Origin: Solidesulfovibrio aerotolerans
GTDB lineage: Bacteria > Desulfobacterota > Desulfovibrionia > Desulfovibrionales > Desulfovibrionaceae
Direction: 5' to 3'
Assembly (NCBI RefSeq): GCF_009856865.1
Contig: NZ_WVUD01000014.1
Location: 25,530-89,529, forward strand
Length of the DNA: 64,000 bases
Every line of letters begins with the position of its first letter. The first letter of the stretch is position 1. Below the pieces are notes generated by a model. That model did not search any database, was not told the DNA's origin, and saw only the letters and a program-made list of their open reading frames with translations. Shown here in pieces: positions 45,369-53,208 of the stretch. Position numbers and translations under genes: made by a program.

Positions 45369-47318
45369 TCAGGACTTCACTTCGCCGCGATACAGCAGCG
45401 TCAGCACGGTGATATCGTCGGCCTGCTCGGCCTCGCCAGCGTATTCGTTGACGGCCTGCATGACAGCGGCGTCCAGTGCTTCGGGCTCCAGGCCGGCGCA
45501 TCGGACCAGAGCGGCCAGGAGACGGTCGTTGCCAAAGAGTGCCTGGGCGCTGTCCTGGGCTTCGGTGACGCCGTCGGTGAAAGCAAAGAGCTTTTCCCCG
45601 GGGGCCAGGGTCACGGTGCTGGTGCGGTAGACGGAATCTTCCATGATGCCCAAAAACAGGCCGCGCGGCAGGGACAGCCAGGACACCGTCCCATCCGGGG
45701 CGATGCGGGCCGGCGGATTGTGGCCGGCGTTGGAAAAGGTCATCTCGCCAGTGGTGAAGTCCAGGATGGCCAGGAACATGGTGACGAAGAGCATGGACTC
45801 GTTGTCCACGCACAGTTCCAGGTTGACCTTGGTGAGGATCTCGGCCGGATCGGACTCCTGTTCGGCAATGCCTTTGACGAGGGTTTTGGTCACGGCCATG
45901 AAAAGCGCCGCCGGAACACCCTTGCCCGAGACGTCGCCGACCAGAAACAGCAGCTTGTTGGGGCCGAGCAGGAAGAAGTCGTACAGATCGCCTCCCACCT
46001 CCCAGGCCGGCACGAGGCCGGCGTGCAGGGCAAAGGCGTCGATGTCCGGGAAGGGCGGGAATTTTTTCGGCAAAAAGCTCATCTGGATGGTGCGGGCGAT
46101 TTTCAGCTCGGATTCCAGGCGTTCCTTGGCCTTGGTGGTGGCGGTCAGATCGGCGATGTAGTCGCGAAGGGCCAGCCGCATCTGCTCAAACGACCGCGAC
46201 AGCGCCCCCACCTCGTCGCCGCCCCGGCCCACGGGCACCGGCGTGTCCAGGTTGCCCTGGGCGATCTGGGAGGCGGTGTCGGCCAGCCGGGACAGCGGCC
46301 GGGTGATGGCGGCGGCGATGGCGGCAATGACCAGGAGCAGGGCGGTGAAACCCACTGCCCCAAGGATGGCCACCTGCCGGCCAAGCTGGCGCAGATCGGC
46401 AAACAGTTCGTCGTCGGGCACGATGACGCCCATGGACCAGCCCGTGGTCGGCATGGGGGCAAAGGCCAGCCAGGCCGGCTTGCCGAGGATGAAATCGGGC
46501 AGCCGGGCAAAACCCTCTTCGCCCTGGATCATGCGGCGGCCGAGAGCCCGCAGTTCCGGGGCGTTTTTGGCTTCGGCCAGACTGAAGATGCTCTCGCGCA
46601 TGATCAGCCGGTTGTCGGGATGGGAGACGAACACGCCGTTGCGGCTGAGCAGCAAGGCGTAGCCCGAATGGTACATGGACACCCTGGCCACCTGCCGGCG
46701 CAGCCAGTCCAGGGAGACGTCGGCGGTGACCACACCCAGAAGCTGCGGCCCGGCCTCGGCCGGGCGCAGGATGGGGACGGAAAACGTCGTCATGACGATG
46801 TCGCCGCCGGATTCGTCGAAATAGGGTTCGCTCCAGACCGGCCGGCCCAGTTCTTTGGGCAGGCGGTACCAGTCCTCCAGCTCGTAGTAGTCCTCGTAGC
46901 CCAGCGACACCCTGGTGACTGCACCGTCCTTGCGGCAATAATACGGGGCGAAGCGGGGCAGGCCGGCAAAGGCCCCGGGCTCGAAGGCGGCGGCCGCGCC
47001 GTAGATGTCGGGGTTGGTGCGCAGGAAATCGGCCAGGGAGGCTTCAAGGTCGGCGACGGGCGGCAGTTCCCTGCCCCACGTGTCGGCCAGATACAGGGGC
47101 AGGCGCTCGGCGCCGTACAGCGGGGCCTCCAGCCGGGCCACGGCCCCGCGCAGCAGGCTGCGGGCGTTGTCGCGAACACCCTTTAAAATCATGGCCTTGG
47201 AGGAATGGTAATAATAGGCAAAGGCGGCCGTAAAAATAAGGGTGGCGCTGGTGAGGATGCAGGCTGCCAGCTTAAAGGCCAGACCGTGGGCGGGGCGGAC
47301 CCTACCGGAGCGGGACAT
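45369..47318 (-). CDS. Membrane SpoIIE/PP2C-type phosphatase with Cache and HAMP domains
   Basis: This 649-residue protein has a membrane helix (LAFKLAACILTSATLIFTAAFAYYYH), a large periplasmic double-Cache-like sensor, a second helix and HAMP. A PP2C-type serine phosphatase domain follows with GGDLYDFF, GDVSGKGVPAALFMA, TDGVTEA and DDITVL metal-binding motifs. Proteins of this type commonly dephosphorylate anti-sigma-factor antagonists. The ATG at 47318 overlaps the end of the NMT1-type gene by 17 bases and has GAGG upstream, so the binding protein may present a ligand to this sensor. Confidence 0.88.
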   Translation of the reverse strand: MSRSGRVRPAHGLAFKLAACILTSATLIFTAAFAYYYHSSKAMILKGVRDNARSLLRGAVARLEAPLYGAERLPLYLADTWGRELPPVADLEASLADFLRTNPDIYGAAAAFEPGAFAGLPRFAPYYCRKDGAVTRVSLGYEDYYELEDWYRLPKELGRPVWSEPYFDESGGDIVMTTFSVPILRPAEAGPQLLGVVTADVSLDWLRRQVARVSMYHSGYALLLSRNGVFVSHPDNRLIMRESIFSLAEAKNAPELRALGRRMIQGEEGFARLPDFILGKPAWLAFAPMPTTGWSMGVIVPDDELFADLRQLGRQVAILGAVGFTALLLVIAAIAAAITRPLSRLADTASQIAQGNLDTPVPVGRGGDEVGALSRSFEQMRLALRDYIADLTATTKAKERLESELKIARTIQMSFLPKKFPPFPDIDAFALHAGLVPAWEVGGDLYDFFLLGPNKLLFLVGDVSGKGVPAALFMAVTKTLVKGIAEQESDPAEILTKVNLELCVDNESMLFVTMFLAILDFTTGEMTFSNAGHNPPARIAPDGTVSWLSLPRGLFLGIMEDSVYRTSTVTLAPGEKLFAFTDGVTEAQDSAQALFGNDRLLAALVRCAGLEPEALDAAVMQAVNEYAGEAEQADDITVLTLLYRGEVKS

Positions 47319-48288
47319 GAAAGACCTCGTAGTCCGGCACGGTGTCGGCCAGACCGGCCTGACGCAGGGTTTCGGCCGCAGCCGCATAGCGCTCCCGGGT
47401 CAGCGCGCCAAACGGTTCGTCCGGGGCGGTCATGGCTTGGCGCAACTGCGTAAGCATCCATTGCTGGTGCATGCGGTTGGTGGGCAGATGGGCGGCCGCG
47501 ACATGGCTCATGACGATATCCAGGGCGGCGTCGGGGTGCTCAAAGGCCCAGCGCCAGCCCTGTATGGAGGCCCGGGCCACGGCCCGGCACAACTCCGGGT
47601 CGTTGCGGGTCGTCTCCTCCAGGGCGTAGAGGCCGTCTTCGGGCAGATCCAGGCCGTAATCGGCCAGGGCGAACACCGTGAGCTCGTCCGGGTCGAGCCC
47701 GGCGTTTACGATGGCGTGGTATTCGTTGTAGCGCATGGCCGAGCAGGCGCTCACGGCCCCGCGCAGGAAGATGTTGACGGTAAAGCCCTGGGGCACGGTG
47801 GTCGCTGTCACGCCCTGACGCTGGAAAAAAGCCTCGATGGTCTGGCGGAATTCCGGTCCCCAGACGCTCACCCGCCGCCCGTTGAGATCGGTGGGCTTTT
47901 CGATGCCGTCGGCTTTTTTGGCGATGAGCAGCACCGTGGAATGGGGCACGAACTGGGCCAGATTGACGAGACGCAACCCGGCGGCGCGTTCCAGGAGGGC
48001 CGAGGTCAGAAAAAACGTCCCGAACTGGGCCTTGCCTTCGCGCAAGAGCTGGGATGGCGGACGGCTGGGGCCGCCGCGCAGGATGGTCATGTCCACACCT
48101 TCGGCGGCGTAAAAGCCCTTGGCCAAAGCCACGTAGTAGCCCGCGAACTGGGCCTGCGGCTCCCATTGGGGAATGAGCGTGGCCTTTTGCAGCGTCGCGT
48201 TGGACCCGGCAAGGCAGGGCACAGCCAGGGCCAGCAGCCCGGCCAGCAGTGTCCAAACCATGCGTCGGCGTGTTGTGCCCTGGAACAT
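47302..48288 (-). CDS. NMT1/THI5-type ABC substrate-binding protein
   Basis: This is a periplasmic binding protein of about 328 residues with a signal peptide (MVWTLLAGLLALAVPCLAG). The mature region begins with KATLIPQWEPQAQFAGYYVALAKGFYAAEGVDMTI, characteristic of the NMT1/THI5 family, which binds pyrimidine-like or small aromatic precursors. No permease or ATPase gene is adjacent. Instead the gene overlaps a membrane phosphatase gene, suggesting that the ligand is sensed rather than imported. The start could be the ATG at 48288 or at 48261. Confidence 0.82.
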   Translation of the reverse strand: MFQGTTRRRMVWTLLAGLLALAVPCLAGSNATLQKATLIPQWEPQAQFAGYYVALAKGFYAAEGVDMTILRGGPSRPPSQLLREGKAQFGTFFLTSALLERAAGLRLVNLAQFVPHSTVLLIAKKADGIEKPTDLNGRRVSVWGPEFRQTIEAFFQRQGVTATTVPQGFTVNIFLRGAVSACSAMRYNEYHAIVNAGLDPDELTVFALADYGLDLPEDGLYALEETTRNDPELCRAVARASIQGWRWAFEHPDAALDIVMSHVAAAHLPTNRMHQQWMLTQLRQAMTAPDEPFGALTRERYAAAAETLRQAGLADTVPDYEVFHVPLR

Positions 48289-48439
48289 GTTCTGTTTCGT
48301 AACGGTTTCGCCGTATTTTGCATAGTGGCGGCCCGCCGGAACAAGGGTGGTTTCCGTCAAGCCTGCCGAAAGTGCCTTTCCCGCTCCCATCCACCGTCGT
48401 GGCAACGCCGTCCCCCCATAACCCCTTGTCTTCCAGGAG

Positions 48440-48478
48440 GGATTCCAAAGGGGTCACCCCTTTGGCCGCCGGAGGCAT
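48440..48478 (-). repeat. GCCTCCGGCGGCC 3'-end repeat with hairpin, copy 2
   Basis: This element lies directly after the lgt stop on the minus strand. The block GCCTCCGGCGGCC is followed by the hairpin arms CCAAAGGGG (48445-48453) and CCCCTTTGG (48457-48465). The stem sequence differs from copies 1 and 3 but the block and its orientation are the same. It probably acts as the terminator of lgt. Confidence 0.7.
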
Positions 48479-48479
48479 C

Positions 48480-49298
48480 TTACGTCTTTTCCCGTAGGGA
48501 TAACGCTGCAACGGCGGTGGCCAGGACGACGGCCAGGGCCACGTACTGGGACAGGGACAGCCCCCAGTAGATGCCGCGAATGGCGTCGCCGCGCCAGAAT
48601 TCCAGGGTGAAGCGCAGGGCGGCGTAGCCAAGGAGATAATACGCGGTCAGCCGTGCGGGCGGCAGCGGACGTTGGCCTTTGGCCAGCAGGGCCAGCAGGG
48701 CGAAAAGGGCCAGATTGCCGAGGGTTTCGTAAAGCTGGGAGGGATGGACCGGCAGCGAGGCCACGGCTCCCTGGGGCAGCAGGCCCAGGCTGCGGTGCTG
48801 CAAAAAGGCCGGGGAGGCGGCCGGAAAACGCACGCCGACGAGGCACTCGGTGGGCGCGCCAAAGCAGCAGCCGCCGAAAAAGCAGCCCAGCCGGCCAAAG
48901 GCATGGCCCAGTGGCGCATAGAGGCACACGGCGTCAAGGAGCGGCCAGGGGGGCAGTTTCGACAGCCGGCAGCCAAGGTACATGGCACCAAGGACGGCCA
49001 GCCCGCCGCCGTAAAAAACCAGCCCGCCATGGGTGACAAGGCCCCAGGTGAGGCGGCCGGCGATGAAGGCATCCTGGACAATGGGAATCAGCCGGGCACC
49101 GGCCAGTCCCAGGGGCAGGGACAGGAGGAAGAGCAGGCGATAGCGGGACCGGTCGGGGTTGCCGGCCAGTTCGCGCATAACAAAGGCGTAGACAAGGGCC
49201 AGCCCGATCAGGGACAGGAAAAGATACCCGGCTTCAAGGATGGCAAAGGCGGAGACGCCCGTGGCCCGGGACAGGACGAAGGCGAGGAAACCGCCCAT
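48480..49298 (-). CDS. lgt: Prolipoprotein diacylglyceryl transferase
   Basis: Lgt transfers diacylglycerol from phosphatidylglycerol to the lipobox cysteine of prolipoproteins in the inner membrane. This 272-residue polytopic protein has the family signature GHAFGRLGCFFGGCC, the motif HPSQLYE and RFTLEFWRGD. THGGLVFYGGG is another conserved segment. It lies upstream of the NMT1-phosphatase pair on the same strand, separated from it by a terminator-like repeat. A Cys-rich exported peptide gene precedes it by 21 bp. Confidence 0.9.
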   Translation of the reverse strand: MGGFLAFVLSRATGVSAFAILEAGYLFLSLIGLALVYAFVMRELAGNPDRSRYRLLFLLSLPLGLAGARLIPIVQDAFIAGRLTWGLVTHGGLVFYGGGLAVLGAMYLGCRLSKLPPWPLLDAVCLYAPLGHAFGRLGCFFGGCCFGAPTECLVGVRFPAASPAFLQHRSLGLLPQGAVASLPVHPSQLYETLGNLALFALLALLAKGQRPLPPARLTAYYLLGYAALRFTLEFWRGDAIRGIYWGLSLSQYVALAVVLATAVAALSLREKT

Positions 49299-49319
49299 GG
49301 TGGTGTGCCGGGTTCCCGG

Positions 49320-49514
49320 CTACTTGCCGCCGCACTCAAGGCACGAGCATTTGGCACCAAGGCAGCCGCAGGAAGCGCATTCGCAACAGGTGGCCCCTGA
49401 GGCGGCGTCGGCAAAGGCGGCGTAGGACTCGCCCGGAGCCGTGCGGGCAAAGGCAAAAAGCGAGCCGGCAAGGAGCAGGCAGAGGCTGGTGGCGACGATC
49501 AGGGCGCGTTTCAT
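49320..49514 (-). CDS. Small cysteine-rich exported protein
   Basis: This 64-residue protein has an N-terminal signal (MKRALIVATSLCLLLAGSLFAFA) and a C-terminal cluster of eight cysteines in about twenty residues (CCECASCGCLGAKCSC onward). It is likely to bind a metal or form disulfides outside the cytoplasm. The ATG at 49514 has GGAGG 8 bases upstream. It may share a transcript with lgt, whose start is 21 bp downstream. I do not recognise a named family. Confidence 0.75.
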   Translation of the reverse strand: MKRALIVATSLCLLLAGSLFAFARTAPGESYAAFADAASGATCCECASCGCLGAKCSCLECGGK

Positions 49515-49613
49515 GGGTAATCCTCCGCAACGTATTGGGCCGCTTCTTGTACGTGATGGCCGGGCGCGGCGCAATCCCGGCGAACCTGGATGGGCCGCCT
49601 GCCGGGGGCGGCG

Positions 49614-50168
49614 TTAATTGAATTTGATTTGCAGGTGGATGGTGGTTGGGCCGTCGTCAAAGGAAATGTTTTGCAACAGGCTCTGGCGGTTGAGCGTGTA
49701 GGTGTCGGGCGGGAGGACATCCACCCGGGTGACGTCTTTGCGCCCGAGTTTGACCGGCACGCGCTTGGAGCCGACCTTGAAGAGAATCTCCTCGCCGTTT
49801 TGGTACCAGAAAAAATAGGTGCGCTTTTCCGTAAAGAAAAAAGGTGGCTCATAGGTGGGCACATCCCGGGCCAGGGGTTTTTCCAGGGCCATGTCCAGGC
49901 GGTAGATGTCCGGGGCCACCTTGACCAGATTGATCGAGGTCATGGCGTAGCGGCCCGAACTCTCGGGGTTGCCGGTGCGCAGCACGGCGTAGCCGGCGAT
50001 GATCTGGAAATCGATGGGCGCAGCCGGCAGATCCTTGCCCTTGGCCTGGAAAAAACGGGACAGGGTCTGGCCGGAGTCGTCTGCGGCCCGCACCGGCCCG
50101 ACCAGCGGCGAGACTCCCGGCGAGAGGGTCAGGAGCACCAGGAGCAGATGCAAAAAATAACGTGGCAT
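49614..50168 (-). CDS. Hypothetical secreted protein
   Basis: This is a 184-residue protein with a signal peptide (YFLHLLLVLLTLSPGVSPLVGPVRA). The mature part is beta-rich (YAVLRTGNPESSGRYAMTSINLVKV, RTYFFWYQNGEEILFKVG) and resembles no family I can name. The ATG at 50168 has GGAGG upstream. It is divergent from mqnE 91 bp away. Confidence 0.72.
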   Translation of the reverse strand: MPRYFLHLLLVLLTLSPGVSPLVGPVRAADDSGQTLSRFFQAKGKDLPAAPIDFQIIAGYAVLRTGNPESSGRYAMTSINLVKVAPDIYRLDMALEKPLARDVPTYEPPFFFTEKRTYFFWYQNGEEILFKVGSKRVPVKLGRKDVTRVDVLPPDTYTLNRQSLLQNISFDDGPTTIHLQIKFN

Positions 50169-50259
50169 GATCGGCCTCCGCGCCCGCACCGCCCTGGCGG
50201 ACGGAACGGAAAAGGGGTAGAGGGCTGGCTGTTCCGAAAAATTCTACCGTGCGAAAGCC

Positions 50260-51351
50260 ATGAACGCAACGACACCCCTCCACGGCGACGATACTGCCGC
50301 CATTTTGGACAAGGCCCGGTCGGGCATCCGCATCTCGCCGGACGAGGCGCTGATCCTGGCCCTGTCTGCACCCTTGCACGATCTGTGCGCGGCCGCCATG
50401 GACGTGCGTCTGGCCCGGCACGGCAAGGACGCCTACTACGTCCACAACGTCCATATCAATTTCACCAACGTGTGCGTCAATGCCTGCCGGTTTTGCGCCT
50501 TTAGCAAAACCAAGGGCGCGCCGGGGGCGCGCACGCTGTCGGTGGACGAGATTGTGGCCGAGCTGGCCGGGCGCGGCGAGGCCCGCATCCGCGAGATTCA
50601 CGTGGTGGGCGGGCTTAATCCCGAACTGGGGCTGGAATATTACGTCGCCATGCTGCGCGGCATCGCCAAACAGTGCCCGAAGGCCGGCATCAAGGCCTTT
50701 ACGGCCGTTGAAGTGGCCCATCTGGCCGATGTGCGCGGCGTTTCCGAGTTCGAGATTCTGGCCACGCTCAAAGACGCCGGGCTGATGATGCTGCCGGGCG
50801 GCGGGGCCGAGGTGTTCTCGCCCGCCCTGCGCCAGAAGCTGTGCCCGGAAAAGATTTCCGGCGAACGCTGGCTGCAAATCCACGCCACGGCCCACGGGAT
50901 GGGGCTGCCCACCAATGCCACCATGCTTTTTGGCCATATCGAAAACTGGTCCGACCGGGTGGCCCACCTCTCTGCCCTGCGCGATTTGCAAGATCTCACC
51001 GCCGGCTTCACCTGCTTTATTCCCCTGGCCTACCAGCCGGGCAACAACGTCCTGGGGGCCAGAGGGCCGGACGGCCTGACCGTGCTGCGGGTCATGGCGC
51101 TCTCGCGCCTTTTTCTGGATAACATCCCGCATTTAAAGGCCTATTGGGTCATGCTCGGCATAAAGACGGCGCAAATGGCTCTATGGGCCGGGGCCGATGA
51201 TTTCGACGGCACCATCATTGAGGAGCGCATCGGCCACGACGCCGGGGCCGACAGCCCCAAAGGCCTGACGCTGGCCGATCTGCGCCACGCCATCGAGGCC
51301 GCCGGCATGATCCCGGTGGAACGCACGCCGGATTTCCAGCCCATTCGGTAG
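50260..51351 (+). CDS. mqnE: Aminofutalosine synthase
   Basis: MqnE is a radical SAM enzyme of the futalosine menaquinone pathway, joining the MqnA product 3-[(1-carboxyvinyl)oxy]benzoate to adenosyl to give aminofutalosine. The 363-residue sequence has the cluster motif Cys72, Cys76, Cys79 in VCVNACRFCAF, then IHVVGGLNPELG and IKAFTAVEV, which are diagnostic of MqnE. Its close relative MqnC differs in these segments. No other mqn gene lies nearby. A GCCTCCGGCGGCC-type element follows the stop. Confidence 0.93.
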   Translation: MNATTPLHGDDTAAILDKARSGIRISPDEALILALSAPLHDLCAAAMDVRLARHGKDAYYVHNVHINFTNVCVNACRFCAFSKTKGAPGARTLSVDEIVAELAGRGEARIREIHVVGGLNPELGLEYYVAMLRGIAKQCPKAGIKAFTAVEVAHLADVRGVSEFEILATLKDAGLMMLPGGGAEVFSPALRQKLCPEKISGERWLQIHATAHGMGLPTNATMLFGHIENWSDRVAHLSALRDLQDLTAGFTCFIPLAYQPGNNVLGARGPDGLTVLRVMALSRLFLDNIPHLKAYWVMLGIKTAQMALWAGADDFDGTIIEERIGHDAGADSPKGLTLADLRHAIEAAGMIPVERTPDFQPIR

Positions 51352-51356
51352 CAGGG

Positions 51357-51420
51357 TTGCCTCCGGCGGCCGGGGCTTTGCCCCGGACCCCACCGGGGGG
51401 GATCATCCCCCCCGGCCCCC
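51357..51420 (+). repeat. GCCTCCGGCGGCC 3'-end repeat with two hairpins, copy 3
   Basis: Directly after the mqnE stop, GCCTCCGGCGGCC is followed by the hairpin CCGGGGC-TTT-GCCCCGG (51370-51386), then GACCCC, then a second stem with arms CCGGGGGGG (51393-51401) and CCCCCCCGG (51407-51415) around ATCAT. The second stem matches copy 1. Confidence 0.75.
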
Positions 51421-51589
51421 CTGAATGGGAGAAGTTATTCAAGGGGTTTGTTGGGGCTGGTTGGTCATCCGGTCGGTTGCGAATCGGGAAAAACCAGGGT
51501 TTGCCTTGGCGGGAATCGCCGCCTGCGGAGGAAAATGGGGAACGCGCAAGTGCTTCCCAGCCGCCGTCAGGGTGTGGCGAAAGATTTCG

Positions 51590-51618
51590 GGCCGGCGCTT
51601 CCCTGGGAAGCGCCGGCC
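51590..51618 (+). terminator. Intrinsic terminator before the secreted-protein gene
   Basis: The 14-base arms at 51590-51603 and 51605-51618 are perfect reverse complements around a single T, so the innermost pairs must open. TTTT follows. It lies 48 bp before the next start, so it may end an upstream transcript or attenuate the downstream gene. Confidence 0.75.
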
Positions 51619-51666
51619 TTTTCATTCCAACGAACCACGGTCAGACATTCTGACGAGGAGGCTGGT

Positions 51667-52350
51667 ATGGTGCGTCGCACATCCTGTTGGCTTGTAGTAG
51701 CGGCGGTCTGCTGTCTGGTGGCCACCATCCCGGTTCAGAGCGCAAACGGCCAGCAGACGCGGGAGGTGCCCATCCCGGGCACGGGGCTTTCCCTGCATCT
51801 GCCCCCGGGGCTTGCTGTTGCGCCGCAAAAGCCGGCCCATGCGGGCGACGCCACACTTTCTATAACCGTGGAATCTCTGCGCAACTTCCCCCGGGATGGC
51901 GTGGTCACCAAGGCCGAGGTGCAGGCCCAGCGCACCGCCCTGGCCAAAGGGCAGGCCACGGTGGCTGACGGCGGCGGGGGCGAGGCCGGACTGGCCGAGG
52001 TCGTCGCCCTCCCGGCCGGCGGCAGCGCCGTGTTGTATCCGGTCTACAGCGAGTTTGAGATCTGCGATCTGCGGCTTGAGTTGGTGGCCGTATTTTTTGC
52101 GGGCGAGCGACGGGTTACCCTGCGCTACAGCCTCCCCCCGGCGGCCGTGGTCAAGGAAGATCCCGGCTATTTCGGCCATGACAAGGCCAATTGCGGCAGC
52201 GCCGTCATCTGGCGGCAGCCCGGGCCGGAGGTGCTCAAGCGCTTTCACGAGGCGGTCAAGGCCGGCCACCTGGGGCCGGCGGCCAACGCGTGGTACACCG
52301 GCTTTCGAGCCGTTCTGGCTTCCCTGCAGCAAACGACCCCGGCCCGCTGA
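51667..52350 (+). CDS. Hypothetical secreted protein
   Basis: This 227-residue protein has a signal peptide (SCWLVVAAVCCLVATIPVQSANG) and a mature part with PGTGLSLHLPPGLAVAPQ and DATLSITVESLRNFPRDGV. The style matches periplasmic proteins of unknown function. The ATG at 51667 is preceded by GAGGAGG. A terminator hairpin lies just upstream. Confidence 0.72.
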   Translation: MVRRTSCWLVVAAVCCLVATIPVQSANGQQTREVPIPGTGLSLHLPPGLAVAPQKPAHAGDATLSITVESLRNFPRDGVVTKAEVQAQRTALAKGQATVADGGGGEAGLAEVVALPAGGSAVLYPVYSEFEICDLRLELVAVFFAGERRVTLRYSLPPAAVVKEDPGYFGHDKANCGSAVIWRQPGPEVLKRFHEAVKAGHLGPAANAWYTGFRAVLASLQQTTPAR

Positions 52351-52722
52351 GCCGCCCGTGGCTGGGTGCTGGCTGCGGCAGCTCCGGTCCGCGTCGCAGC
52401 AACCGGGCGTCTGATTGTCTCGCCGGCTGCGGCAACCGCAGGCTCGTCGCGGGGCGCAACCGCCCCGCGACGACGGCCATTGTCCTGCGCTCCCCCTTCG
52501 CCAATGCGGCGGTATGGTCAGGCCGCGACGCGTAAAGATCAGCAACACCCGTGCCGGGACTCCCTGTCCGCGACCGGCGCGACTGATTTTATTTTATCCC
52601 ACTGCTATTGTTTACTAAAAGTGAAAGATGCGCCGCCGTCGGCCTGTCGCCGGCCAGCCCGGTGCGCCAGAAACGATGGATCAAAGCCGGCCCTGGCGGT
52701 GGATCAATCCAACAATCCTGGT
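52351..52722. other. Convergent intergenic region
   Basis: No gene or clear regulatory element is visible in this 372-bp stretch between two convergent genes. A short AT-rich patch occurs near 52585-52625. Confidence 0.4.
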
Positions 52723-53208
52723 TCACGCGCCAAGAGTCTTGGCCATAAGACACACCGGCAGCGAAACGCCGCCGGGCAGCGGCCGCACGGCCGGGGCCAC
52801 GATTGCGTAGCCGTGGCGCAGATAAAACGACAGGGCGTTGCGCGAGGCGCAAAGGCTCAGGCCCGTCAGACCGGCCTCGCGGGCGAGTTCCTCCACCGCA
52901 GCCAGCAGCGTCCCGCCGGTCCCGGCCGGAGCCGCAGGCGCGGCGTAGAGCAGACTCACCTCGCTGGCCGTCAAGGCCGCGACGCCGACCACCGTGCCGG
53001 CGTATTCGGCTACGAGGAGGCTATTACGTTGGTCGTCGAGCATGGCGGCAAAGCGCGGGGCTGTTCCCCGGGCCGCCCAGGCCGCCCGTTCGCGCGGTCC
53101 GTAGCCGGAGCAGGCCTTGGTTTCGATGGACACGGCAAAGACCCGGGCCAAAGCCGGCGCGTCGGCCGTGGTGGCCGAGCGGATGACAAGGGGCAGCGCG
53201 TCGGACAT
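52723..53208 (-). CDS. GNAT family N-acetyltransferase
   Basis: This 161-residue protein has the GNAT fold: RSATTADAPALARVF at the start, SLLVAEYAGTVVGVAALT, and an acetyl-CoA-binding segment APAAPAGTGGTLLAAVEELA in place of the usual R/QxxGxG/A. The end, NALSFYLRHGYAIV, is typical. The ATG shares one base with the stop of the upstream SDR-DUF2867 gene, so the two are coupled. The acceptor is unknown. Confidence 0.85.
   Translation of the reverse strand: MSDALPLVIRSATTADAPALARVFAVSIETKACSGYGPRERAAWAARGTAPRFAAMLDDQRNSLLVAEYAGTVVGVAALTASEVSLLYAAPAAPAGTGGTLLAAVEELAREAGLTGLSLCASRNALSFYLRHGYAIVAPAVRPLPGGVSLPVCLMAKTLGA

Noticed and set aside
45366..47186. Plus-strand open frame of about 600 codons opposite the SpoIIE phosphatase
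   Set aside because: The minus-strand product has complete domain motifs; this frame has none.
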